From contig NC_055994.1 of the NCBI RefSeq assembly GCF_018446385.1, forward strand, positions 31,270,368 through 31,334,367: a stretch of 64,000 nucleotides of DNA, read 5' to 3'. A model generated the notes under the pieces. It ran no database searches. It worked only from the letters and a program-made list of their open reading frames with translations, and had not been told where the DNA came from. This DNA comes from Zingiber officinale (taxonomy: Eukaryota > Streptophyta > Magnoliopsida > Zingiberales > Zingiberaceae). The translations under genes and the position numbers were made by a program. Below, in pieces: positions 1-10,213 of the stretch; the stretch's first letter is position 1; each line of letters begins with the position of its first letter.

Positions 1-500
1 GAAGTCTGGATTTGAGAATCTAGTTCACTATAGAAATTCTACCCTTCTAGAAACATGCATATATTTCTGTCTTTGGAAAACACTCAAATACTTCCTTTGT
101 TGCAACCTAATTGTTCCTACCATAGTTGGACATTAATCTATGAAGTTAATTCACAACAAAGGCAGCATTAGGTCTTTTGCGAAGTTAAGCATACCGCATA
201 CTAGTAACAAGACTAGAATAAGGGATGCCCTTCATGATAATCCTCTGAATATCATTCTTTATCAGTTCGCCATTCAAAAAAAGTTTTGACAGCTATCTGA
301 TGAAGTTCCAAATCAAATAGTTTAACTAAAGGTCATATGATCCTGAACAAGTCCTTGGACATTACTAGTGAGAAGCCAATTCCTTCCTTAATCTCTTTGT
401 CTTGGAACATTCAATATTATCCTTGGCATCCTTCTTGGCCAAGCAACCAATTTGCAACCATTTGATTTACAACCAGGGAGCTCTACAAGATCCCATACAA

Positions 501-537
<37 letters not shown>

Positions 538-953
538 CAATTCAGGAGTAATTTTGGGAGAAAAAGACATGACATTTCAATTAGGATTTTTCATTAACGA
601 GGGTTTCAACAGGGCAAAAAAGTAGGGGCCTCTGTGTGACATTTGCTCAGGTTTCTTACAAAATTTATAGTCTAATTAAATCTTTAATAATGTGGGCAAT
701 TTCAATAAAATTATAACATCGTTTGGACTCTGGATACTAGTAAATCAACATTATCTGGCGACAATATTTATTTGTGCTAGCTCACTATTAGAGAAATGTC
801 CAACAAAGCCTCGAAAATGGAACATAACAAAAAAAAAAACCTTTGCAGGCGAACCACCTTCAATTTAATTCACACGCATCGACGGTACAAAATCTATGTT
901 GCAGTAGAAAACGAAAATACCAGAGGGAGACATCAGTTCAGAAGAGCACTCAC
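1..953. other. No gene resolved; probable intron/downstream part of the minus-strand gene starting at 1244
   Basis: No open frame here convinces me. Because the exon at 954-1244 ends at a good donor (GTGAGT), this stretch is probably its first intron and possibly later exons that I cannot delimit. It holds a (CA)n microsatellite near 497-533. Minus-strand frames around 400-480 are short and interrupted by the repeat. Confidence 0.4.
497..533. repeat. (CA)n / (GT)n dinucleotide microsatellite
   Basis: An uninterrupted run of alternating A and C, about 18 units. It is translated as Cys-Val repeats in one minus-strand frame, which is a coding artefact. It is likely length-polymorphic. Confidence 0.9.
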
Positions 954-1244
954 ATCATTATAAAACTCATCTGGGAGGGCATCGAGGTTGCTATCCGCCG
1001 CACCAAACCCTTCCTCCGCGCTCTTTTGGGAAACTTCAGGGTTCAGAAACCACGAAAATAAGTGCGGATTGCGGTAAGTGAAAAGGCATACATAGGGCTG
1101 AGGATTGTAGGAACCTGCGCGAGGCGGCAAAACGTGCTTAACAGCTGGTCGACACGAGCGCGGACGGATTGGCCTGCGGGACGGAGATGGCAGCGGATGG
1201 CGCGTGTGAAAGGAGAAACGCAGTGTCGAAACAATGGCTTCCAT
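954..1244 (-). CDS. First coding exon of an unidentified, probably plastid-targeted protein (partial)
   Basis: On the minus strand an ATG at 1244-1242 opens 97 codons that end exactly at a consensus donor GTGAGT (953-948), phase 0. The N-terminus (MEAIVSTLRFSFHTRHPLP) is rich in Ser, Arg and Pro and poor in acidic residues, like a chloroplast transit peptide. The tail is more structured (NPEVSQKSAEEGFGAADSNL, then LDALPDEFYND). The exon is GC-rich against an AT-rich surround, as is usual for first exons in monocots. The frame stays open upstream to 1346, but that part is AT-rich and looks like 5' leader. I do not recognise the family. Later exons would lie to the left, some beyond the window. 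It is the next gene downstream of clpD, in the same orientation. Confidence 0.5.
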
Positions 1245-1279
1245 TTCGGGGAGGTCACGAGACGGGGTTGAGTCGAGTC

Positions 1280-1737
1280 CAAGTTTATTAAATAATTGCG
1301 GATTCAAGTAAAGTGAGTAAAAATTCAATAAATTCGAATTAACCAAATGATTCTGTTAATTCGATTTTTTTAAATTCAATTTGATTTTAATTTTAAAATT
1401 TATAATTCGATTATATCCCGTAAACTGAATTAGAAGAAAAATATATTAATTTGATTATTTTTTATTTAAAAATATAATTAATTAAAATTAATTTGATTTT
1501 AAAATTTTAATTAATTCGGTCAAAAATTAAATTAACTAATATTTAATCTTTTCAATTTATTCATTTTTTTTAAAAAATCCTATTGGTTCAGTTAGTTAAA
1601 AAAAATTTTGATTGATTCAATTTTCAATTTATTCGATTCAATTTTAATTAAATGATTTAGGTCTAATAATTAAGGATAAAATTTAAAAATATATATATTT
1701 TTGGAATCACATAGCACCCCACTTTACTAATCCCTTA
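1280..1737. other. AT-rich intergenic spacer
   Basis: Strongly AT-rich sequence made of ATTAATTTGA-like words. It lies between the 5' end of the partial gene and a MITE. No gene is visible. Confidence 0.6.
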
Positions 1738-2000
1738 GAGCATCCGCACCCGCTTATTTAAAATACATAATTTAGGGTAAAAAAGTTACTTTATTAAATT
1801 TGGATATTTACTTTTCAATACACCATATATTAGCTTTCCTATTTTTTCTCTCTCTTCTATAATGTTTAGGGAATGGAATTCATTTCCTAAATTTAGAGAA
1901 GTACTATTCATAAATGTATAATTTAGAAAATGATAGGATAGCTAATGCAAAAAAATTTTAGCTATCTTATCCAAAATTTAGGATAAGGTATCTGGTGCTC
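1738..2000. mobile_element. Tourist-like MITE (PIF/Harbinger type), 263 bp, TSD TTA
   Basis: Starts GAGCATCCGCACCC and ends GGTATCTGGTGCTC, which form imperfect terminal inverted repeats. It is flanked on both sides by TTA (1735-1737 and 2001-2003), the target duplication typical of PIF/Harbinger elements. The interior is AT-rich and non-coding. GAGCATCC-type termini are common for this MITE class in plants. Confidence 0.7.
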
Positions 2001-2039
2001 TTATAAAATGATATAGTTCTCGTATATGTATTAATCCTA

Positions 2040-2300
2040 AACTGATTGATCAATTGTATGAACAAGATAGATTTATATTATAGTAATTATGAAATCATAT
2101 TTGTTATAAATATTATAGTAGCTACGATTTCGTAATTGCTATGATAATTATAATAGTTACAGTTTCATAGTTACTACAGCATGAATATTGTTAAATAAGA
2201 CAAGTTCATATTGTAGCAACTATGAAACAAACCATAGTTGCTATAATACGAATATTAGGTGAACAAGTTAAATCCGTATTGTAACGAATTATGTTTCGTA
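2040..2300. repeat. Cluster of short inverted GTAGCAACTATGA-like repeats
   Basis: The motif TAGCAACTATGAAA and its complement (CATAGTTGCTATAAT) alternate several times, forming imperfect hairpins. A related motif recurs inside the duplication at 20337-21200. It is probably part of a small decayed transposon; no boundaries were found. Confidence 0.45.
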
Positions 2301-2613
2301 AACTTAAAAGTGACATATCTTAGAAAAACAAAACCAACCCAAATCTGTATATGAGGAAATGATCTAATAGGATAGAGTCCTTTTCATGAAAAAAAAACAC
2401 TTAATAATTTTGCCCAATAATTATTCTAATATTTAGTTGCAAAATGAATCTAAAACATCTAATTCCATCGTAACATCCTTCTCCCAATTCCATTTAGTCT
2501 CAAATTTAGGAATATATATTCTATCGTGTAGAAATTGAAACTTCATGAACTATTCCAGGAAAAAAAACACATATACTTTATTTTTACTCAATATATTTCC
2601 AAAGAATAACTGT

Positions 2614-2619
2614 TTTATT
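2614..2619 (-). promoter_or_regulatory. Candidate polyadenylation signal AATAAA for clpD
   Basis: AATAAA on the minus strand about 156 nt past the clpD stop codon, in AT-rich sequence. Spacing and sequence suit a plant near-upstream element, but alternatives exist nearby. Confidence 0.4.
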
Positions 2620-2774
2620 CATCCTCTTCTGTTCCATAAATCAAACGGATCATCAAAGTGCATTCCCCACTTTTCCATTAACCCATGAGTTTACTACAAA
2701 TGATAGAATTCACACAGACAAAAAGAATTACTAATGGTGCAACGAAAGGATAATTTTACTCCATTTACAAATAG

Positions 2775-5700
2775 CTATAGGGGTGATGACTTGTTGTCTA
2801 AGAAGTGGATGGTTTGATCAGGTTGCCGAGTCACAAAGGGGTTCCCTGTAGCATCGACGTCGATAACAAGAGTGTCACCATGCTGGTAATTTCTAGCAAG
2901 GATTGTCTCGCTGAGGACATCCTCTATGAGATGAGTGACTGCTCTTCTCAAAGGCCTCGCACCATAGATTCTATCGAATCCTTCCTGGCAGATCACGTCC
3001 TTCATGGCATCAGTTACCTCCAGGCTAAGTCTGAGGGATGCAAGTCTCTTCTTCACTTGTTCCAGCATTATATTCAGGATCTCCCGCATCTGAAAATGAA
3101 TATATATGACATCTAGTTTGAGGGTAATATGGTGTTCAAAGTAGGAATTGAAGAGCAGACCTGAGGTTTCTGGAGGGAGCGGAAGAAAACCACCTCATCA
3201 ATTCTGTTAAGTAGCTCAGGGAGGAAATATGCCTTCAACTCTTGTGTCACTACTGCTTTCATTGCAGCATAGGAGTTGGACTGTCTGTCTTCTGCAGTGA
3301 AGAAACCTACGCGTCGTTTCCCTTTGGAAATGGCTTCAGACCCAATATTAGATGTCATCACAATCAATGTGTTCTTGAACGAAACCTTTCGCCCCTATTT
3401 ATCGCGAAGAAAAAAAGTTAGTATAGAGAAAATATCTTGCTTAACTAGTTCTTGCATAATATCTTCTTCATCGACCAACCTGAGAATCAGTGAGCTGGCC
3501 ATCTTCAAATACTTGGAGAAGAATATTAAATATATCTGAATGCGCTTTCTCTATTTCATCAAGCAATATCAAAGTAAAAGGGTTGCTCCTGACTGCATCA
3601 GTTAGTGTACCACCCTCGCCATAGCCAAGGTACCCAGGTGGAGATCCTATTAGCTTGCTCACAGTATGCCGCTCCATGTACTCGCTCATATCCAATCGTA
3701 GCATTGATTCCTCCTTTTTAAACGAAAAAAAAAAAAGACACAAAAAAGCATTCAGTTAGGACATCAGCTAACCGAGAAAAGAAAAGTGATGAAAGGTATG
3801 TGCTTGTGCAGCCACTGGGGCACTGAATTATCATATCATCATGCTTTTGTGGATAGCAAGATCAAATGTTCCTAAGAAATTCATACTGGAATAACTGCTA
3901 AAGTTTGTCCAGTTATACAAACAAAAATCAAAGAGTTGTTTCAACAGTATGTTAGATTTTTTTTTTGGATTAAACAACGGCATTTTAGATGTGGTTGCAT
4001 GTATGAAGCATTCATTCACTGGGCACATAAGTTCCAATTTTAATGATTAACAAGCTTCTGCCTTTCATGTAATGGATATATATGGAAGTGAGACCAGAAG
4101 GAGTAGGATATACCGATCCAAAATAGCATGCTGTCAAAGCTTTAGCCAGCTCACTTTTGCCAACTCCGGTTGGGCCACAGAAAAGCATTACAGATATAGG
4201 TCTGTGAGGATCATTTAGGCCGACTCGTGATCGCTTCACAGCTTGAGAAATGGCAGTAACAGCCTCATCCTGACCAATCACTCGTTTTTTGAGTTCCTCT
4301 TCCAAGCCAACTAGAAGCTTTCTGTCATCTTCGTTGAGCTTCTGAACTGGGATTCCTGACCAGAGAGAAGCTACTTTGGCTATTTCCTCAGCTCCAACAA
4401 TCACTTGTCTGTATCATAAAATGGACCAGGGAAATAGTTTTGTTCTTTTATTAGAATCATGATAGCCATGTTGATAAGGGGGAAAAAAATTAAACATAAA
4501 ATTGATGGATCTTACTCATAGTTCATTGAGAATGCAGTAGATGACACCTTTTCATCATTGACGATTTTGAAATTGTCTGAAATTCTATCATCTGATGAAT
4601 ATTTCATCTTATTTTTTGATTCCTGAACAGGAAAGAGATGTCATAGTTTACTTTAAACAGAAAAAGAGTCTTTCAATAGGGGTATTTTACATTTCATGGA
4701 AGTGGAAAAATACGTGAAAAGCAGACAAACAGAAACTCAATTCAAGGTTGACCTAAGTGAATAAGCCAAGTAAAGATATGTTCCAGATATAAAACACCAA
4801 TCTATAACCTGATAGATTGGCTGTAGAAATAAACATGCTCATTTTGGACAAAGAACCAAAACAAAGATTAATGACATATAAATTGTATTTTTTAACAAAC
4901 TTTTTCATTTTGAAAGGGTGTTTGCTTGGTGGGTTTGAGAATGAGGGAATGGAATGATAGTAAAAGATAGTGTTTGGATTGTTGGTTTGGGAATGACAAT
5001 TTGAAAATGATTTCCAAATTTATGGGAATCAGCCAAACTCATATAGCTAGGTGGGTTTCATTTCTATTCCATCTTACTATCAAACTCATACCCATAGTCA
5101 TTCCAGTCATTTAACCAAACGCTTCCACGTTTTTAATGACCTTTCCTTGTTCCTCAATGTCTTTCTCCCTATCCTTTTCATCCTATCCATCCACCCCAAG
5201 TAAACAAACACAAATCCAAAGACAGAAAAAGGCCAATGAGTCATTGAAATCATACCACTTCATGCTTCACATGGACAGCTCTAATATCTTGCCAATATTC
5301 TTCCGGTGACTTATAGAGCACAGAAATCTGTTGTTCCTTTCTCCTTTTGAATGCATCCATACGAGCTCTACTACCAGCTTCATCTATTAGATCAATTGCT
5401 TTATCAGGAAGATGTCTGTCTGGGATATATCTAGCTGAGAGTTTTACTGCAGCATTTATTGCTTCTAGGGTGAATCTACACTTGTGAAACATTTCATATT
5501 TCTCCCGTAGCCCCAGCAAGATCCTCACAGTATCCTCCTACATTAAGTTAAGACCACTTAAAACTGATCGTGTTAGATAGGTGCCAACTAGCAAGATTAG
5601 AGAGGAATTCCTCTTCTTTATGGATAAAAGCTGGTGGATTTGATCCTCCAGATTCTCCCATCCGAAAAAGATAAAGAGGAAGTCCAAAGTACCTGGCTAG

Positions 5701-7923
5701 GTTCAGCTATAAACACTGGTTGAAATCTGCGAGCAAAAGCTTTATCCTTCTCAAAATGTATCTTGTGTTCTTCCAAGGTTGTTGATGCAATGCACTGTTG
5801 AAAACAACTGCATTGTTAATGACAACAAAGCAAATGTGCATGAACTAAAACAACAGGTTGACCCTGTAGTTAAAAGATTGTAAAGTGCCTACTTCTAGCC
5901 TTTTGAAGGGGAAAGACTGGCAGATTTTTTAATATTTAAGCAAAATAATGCAAATCATAAAAATGAATCAAACAAAGAGATAACCTTTGGATACAAAGCC
6001 GTCAAAAGTGAAGTAGCTTATACATTGTTTTTCTAAGTCCAAATTAATGGAAATAGAAGGTAACATCAACATGTAGAAAGTATTTACAGTTGAAGATTAA
6101 CCTGTAATGCACCTCTACTAAGGGAAGGCTTTAGTAAATTAGCAATGTCTAGACCAGAAGATTTGTTTCCTCTCCCAGCAATACCAGAGCCAATTAATGT
6201 ATGAACCTCATCAATGAAGAGTATGATATCTCCTGCACTGATCCAATCATCTATCATGGCCACAAAACAATGTATTTACAAACAAAAAACCACACCATGC
6301 TATTTCAGCTGACCTGATTTCCGCACTTCATGAATCAAACCAGTAACTCGAGCCTCCAACTCTCCCCTCTCTTTGGTACCTGCAATCAATAAGCCTACAT
6401 CCAGTGACAATATGCGTTTGGCCTGCATTAAGTGAACCTAAAACAGTTAGCCCTTGTAAGTAAAATCTAAACTAGAATCATCAAACAGTATGAGTAGCCC
6501 ACCGCAAGGAACGAGGGAACCTCCCCACTTGCAATGAGAAGAGCCAATCCTTCAGCAATTGCAGTTTTACCAACACCAGCATCACCCAAAAGAATTGGGT
6601 TGTTCTTTGTTCTTCGGCATATGATCTGAATAATTCTTTGAATTTCCCTATCTCGGCCAATTACAGGATCAATAAGCCCTTCCTTAGCCCGAGAAGTCAG
6701 ATCCACACAAAATTGAGTTATCATACTTTTATCTGGGAGACAAGAATAACTGTACATAAATCCGTATATCATAAAGAACAATTTATGTCTAACAAATTTA
6801 GGGTTGAGTTTTCCCAACTTTTCCCTTAAAAAAAGGAATTTGAATGTTGCAACAAACATAAAAGACAATCATGATGAATTATCATATATCTGTAGAACTT
6901 GGAGAATGGCAGAAACCTTTTGTCTTCTCGAGAGACCTTGCAAGTTTTCCAGCAGGAGGTTTCTGCTCTATCTTGTATGATGCTGTTGATGATTGCATAT
7001 TTTCACTTTTAAGCTTTGCTTGGAGCCTTGAAAATGCCACCATTATTAATTGATTGAGATCAGCTCCCAAACTAAAATGATAAACCAGTTACTTGATTAC
7101 CATTCGAAGTTTGGAAAACTGGAGCATGATTTTATTTGTTAGAACCTAGTTCAGAACGACTAAGATGTTTCTTTTACGAAGCAATTTTCCGTTTTAGAGA
7201 TTGTAGCTATCAAGATAGTATTTGTTTGCCTTCGTATTTTATGATCGACTGGCGTCTTCTGAGCTTTAAGAAAGCTGACGGATAAAGAAAAGGAAATGCT
7301 AGATACCTTTTGAGCACCTTCGCAGCGCCGCCATCATCGACCTTGAACAAGCTGATGGCAATCAGCTCGGGGCCGATAGATTTGCATCCGATGCTGCTGC
7401 AGTACTCAGCAGCCGTCTGAAGCACGCGCTTCGTGCCGGCCGAAAAGGGCACGTCGGCCGCCGCCGACGGGGGAGCCGGCTTGGAGGTGCTAGACTCGGT
7501 CCACCACGCGAGGACGGCGTCTCTGGCGCGGTCAATGGTGACGCCGGAATCGAGGAATCCATCAGCGGAGGCGTCCTCGGCGATGAGACCAAGGAGGAGG
7601 TGCGGGTTGTGGACCACCGCGCTTCCCAAAGCCCGCGCCTCGCGCTGGGAGAAAACGACGACCGCAACGGCCCGCTCGTTGAACCGCTCGAGCAAGGCCG
7701 AAACGGGCTTCCGCGGCTGCCGGCGCCGGTGGGAGGGCAAGAAGAGAGGGGCGAAGCGGCGGTGGAGATCCAGATCCAAATTAATCATCAGGGAGGAGGA
7801 GGTAGTCAGTCGGGAGGAGGGAGGGGGACCTGCGGCGAAGAGGCGGCGGTGGGAGGCGGAGGAGCGGAAGCTGCGGGGGAGGGCGAGGGAAGAGATAGGA
7901 GAGGAGGAGCACGTGGCTTCCAT
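2775..7923 (-). CDS. CLPD: ClpD/ERD1: chloroplast Hsp100 (Clp/AAA+) ATPase, 12 exons, 936 aa
   Basis: Stromal AAA+ unfoldase of the ClpC/ClpD class that feeds proteins to the ClpPR protease; ERD1 in Arabidopsis is induced by dehydration and senescence. Exons (minus): 7923-7307, 7071-6917, 6732-6503, 6422-6314, 6232-6102, 5794-5693, 5537-5256, 4622-4516, 4408-4114, 3713-3480, 3394-3161, 3089-2775. All introns are GT-AG, phases join, and the total is 2811 nt. Residues 1 to about 73 form a Ser/Arg-rich transit peptide, followed by the Clp_N repeat domain from 75. Walker A1 GDAGVGKT is at 307-314, Walker B1 ILFIDE near 374-379, Walker A2 GPTGVGKS at 656-663, pore loop GYLG at 703-706 and Walker B2 LILLDE near 724-729. 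A VGF tripeptide at 783-785 sits where ClpP-binding loops occur. Residues near 540-577 diverge and no UVR motif is seen, as in ClpD rather than ClpC. I chose ATG 7923; an in-frame ATG at 8046 exists. Nothing looks broken. Confidence 0.95.
4915..5135. mobile_element. Probable MITE-like insertion in clpD intron 7
   Basis: Within the longest intron, the stretch begins near GGTGTTTGCTTGG and ends near CCAAACGCTTCCACG, an imperfect inverted pair. Between them is GGGAATGGAATGA-type sequence and, in inverse sense, CATTCC-type sequence, as in widespread plant hAT-like MITEs. No clean target duplication was found, so the boundaries are approximate. Confidence 0.45.
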
Positions 7924-8882
7924 TTCTTCCTCTTCCTTCTGCTCCTCTCTGCAAGGCGTTGCCGTTTGTTTCCTTGCGTCGTCCTCTTCATGCGTGAATG
8001 CGTGAGAGGTGAATTCTTCGGCGGATTCCTGACTTGCTCCGAGCAAATTGAGATAACAACAAGAGTGCTATTGCTCTCGAGGAGAGAGGGAAAGGAATGG
8101 ACGGAAGGGCAGTCGCCTCCAAGGAAAGGAAGGAATTGCAGGGGAAGGAAGGAAGGAAGGAAGAAAGGAGGGAGGAATGGAATTTGAAAACAACATCCAT
8201 TGTTTTATTTTATTTTTTAAAATAAAATCTATGTTTTTTTAGGCAGTTTTACTCTTTTATTTTTTTGTCCTCCAAATCACCGTTTTGGAAAGGTCCAAAT
8301 CGCGTAGTTTATTCTTCCGAAGTAAAAAAAAGAGCATTCCGAACCACAAAAGTCCTTTCTTAGAAAAAGCGACCTATGTCCGACGCCTTTGAAAAAGTGA
8401 CCTAGGTCCGAAGCAAATGCGATCGGTGGTAGACACTACAGATAAATTTTTAGTGAACGGTGTATGTAATTTTTCCAAGAACGGTTAACCTACGCTGTGC
8501 AAAAAAGTCGAATGAGGATGAGATGACAAACGTCGGGTCGGTAGAGAATGTGTAGGTTCTTGTCATAGAAAATGTGGAATGTAAAATAGGTAAGAATGGT
8601 CACTCCAATTTAGTATCCTATAACTTTATGGGAACTTTATAAGTTATTGTACATGGAAAAGAAAAGTTGATAGGAGAAAACCTAACAAATGTAGCTCCGG
8701 TACATGTTCTTCTCTAGCAAACAATGCAGTGTATAGCTCTGACGGTCTTCATGAGGTAGTTGCTCCTGACCACACGGTTCCCTCATAATCTTGAAGTTGA
8801 AAGCAACGAAACCTGGCTCCAGGTAATGGCTTTGCTAGTTGTCTGTTATTAGCTTGGATAACCGTTGAAGGGAAGTATAAGT
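7924..8882. promoter_or_regulatory. clpD 5' leader and upstream region
   Basis: This is everything between the chosen clpD start and the left LTR of Element 1, about 960 bp. The proximal part (7924-8190) is purine-rich on the plus strand and includes a GGAA/AAGG microsatellite at about 8140-8170, probably 5' UTR. An in-frame ATG at 8046 could extend ClpD by 41 residues. I see no convincing TATA box. The distal part has no recognisable gene. The retroelement lies just beyond and points away from clpD. Confidence 0.5.
8140..8172. repeat. (GGAA)n microsatellite in the clpD leader/promoter
   Basis: Tandem GGAA/GAAG units with few interruptions. On the clpD-sense strand it reads as a CT-rich tract (TTCC), a common feature of plant 5' UTRs. 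Confidence 0.7.
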
Positions 8883-8985
8883 TGTTGGTGCAGTTAGCAC
8901 TAACGATTTAACCCAGGTTTTGATGAATGACAAATAGGTTAAGTTAGTTTTGTTGTTGTCTGACACTTTGATCGAGTGTGCAGGA

Positions 8986-9188
8986 GAAGTCCAGACAGGT
9001 CGACGGGCTGACCGGATGTCTGGCACGAAGTCCAAGCGGGTCGACGGGCTGACCGGACGCTTGGCGAGAAGTCCAGCTAGGTCGACGGGCTGACCGGATA
9101 GTTGGCGAGAAGTCCAAGCGGGTCGACGGGCTGACCGGACGCTTGGCGAGAAGTCCAGACGGGTCGACGGGCTGACCGGACGTCTGGC
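8986..9188 (+). repeat. Tandem array of five 41-bp hairpin units with covarying arms
   Basis: Each unit is GAAGTCC, a variable 5' arm, a near-constant centre GGTCGACGGGCTGACCGGA, and a 3' arm complementary to the first. Arm pairs seen: CCAGACA/TGTCTGG, CCAAGCG/CGCTTGG (twice), CCAGCTA/TAGTTGG (TAGCTGG in Element 2, a perfect pair), CCAGACG/CGTCTGG. The centre also holds GGTC...GACC, so each unit can fold as one long hairpin in either DNA strand or in RNA. Confidence 0.9.
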
Positions 9189-9465
9189 AGGTAAGTGAGG
9201 TAAGTCACTGGAGGGGAGTGACTGCGAGGACGCGTTCCCGAAAAGGAGACATTAGGCGTCGATCCGGCTTAGATCCATTTCGGATGTCTAAGTCGAGATC
9301 GTGACTAGATTCCGGTCTCGGAAAGACGGAATCTAAGTCATACTCTTTTTATCCATCTGTTGAACTTTAACTGTGCTAACAATCTGTTTTACAGGATACA
9401 TATTTGCCTCGGACTAACTTTGTTTTGCAGGAAAAGGGAGTTTTCTGAAACAAGGTGGTCCGGGC

Positions 9466-9590
9466 GCCCGGAGGGGATCCGGGCGCCCGGAAGGCGAATT
9501 CTATCCAGCCGAGTCGTCGCCACGTGGAGCATCATGGTTTGTGCAGCTATGTCACATTCCAGGCGCTCGGAAGGGATCCAGGCGCCTGGA
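9466..9590 (+). promoter_or_regulatory. GGCGCC palindrome array upstream of the LTR TATA box
   Basis: Copies of CCGGGCGCCCGG and its variants (CAGGCGCTCGG, CAGGCGCCTGG), separated by GGATCC-containing spacers. They end about 6 bp before the TATA box at 9597. The arrangement looks like a promoter-proximal protein-binding array. Confidence 0.6.
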
Positions 9591-9596
9591 ACAGCA

Positions 9597-9604
9597 TATA
9601 AAAG
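9597..9604 (+). promoter_or_regulatory. LTR TATA box TATAAAAG
   Basis: A consensus plant TATA box placed two-thirds into the LTR, as expected for the U3/R junction. It is conserved in the right LTR (near 17687) and both Element 2 LTRs. Confidence 0.75.
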
Positions 9605-9978
9605 AAGCCCCAGACAGGAGCTTCAGATGAAATTCAATTTAAGCTGAGAACTCTTCTACTGCTGGTCTTGCTGCTCGACGTTCAGTGCGATGCCAACAAA
9701 GTTCCGACAAAGTGCTACTTCGGTTTTTATTTAATTACCTTGTCGGTATTGCTTTATTTTCACTTGCATTTCCTGTACTCATTCTGTAATCATATTTCGA
9801 CTTGTTAGTGATTGCCCAACGAAAGTGGTCAAGGACCACGGGCCTTCGAGTAGGAGTCGTCACAGGCTCCGAACGAAGTAAAAACATCTGTGTCTATTTT
9901 ATTTTTCCGCTGCGTTTATACTCGTCTTTTTCGAATCGATATTCACCCCCCCTCTATCGACTCTGACGGTCCTACAAG

Positions 9979-9990
9979 TGGTATCAGAGC
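9979..9990 (+). promoter_or_regulatory. Primer binding site (initiator tRNA-Met)
   Basis: TGGTATCAGAGC starts two bases after the LTR end. It is the classic complement of the 3' end of initiator tRNA-Met used by plant Copia elements. Confidence 0.9.
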
Positions 9991-10213
9991 GGGTACCGCT
10001 CTGATTTGGTGCAACCACCAATCAGACAGGGGGTGAATTTTCTTTTATTTTTTTTTAATTAATTTTAAAACTGGTGTTTCATTAACTTAATATTTTTCTA
10101 ATCAATTTAAATTAGTGCAACACGAATCTAGTTTTTTTTTTTCTCTCTCTTCCCGCACTACTAATCCAAGACCAAGTCTTGGGATATTTTTTGGTTATTT
10201 ACCTGTGCACAGA

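Larger units (their letters stand above)
8883..9976 (+). repeat. Element 1 left (5') LTR, 1094 bp
   Basis: TGTTGGTGC...CCTACA. In order: 41-bp hairpin array (8986-9188), GGCGCC palindrome block (about 9466-9590) with a CACGTG-type G-box (GCCACGTGGAGC) in its middle, TATA box (9597-9604), then R/U5. It is nearly identical to the right LTR except in the palindrome block. Confidence 0.9.

Noticed and set aside
388..570. Minus-strand frame with Cys-Val repeats
   Set aside because: It is produced by the CA microsatellite and has no supporting structure.
7362..8187. Long plus-strand and alternative minus-strand open frames over the first clpD exon
   Set aside because: They are shadows of a GC-rich coding exon. 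The clpD frame has domain content and splice sites; these do not.
10115..10213. N-terminal extension of Element 1 Gag
   Set aside because: The extension begins at a GTG, not ATG, and reads through a T-rich leader; the conserved start lies at 10214.
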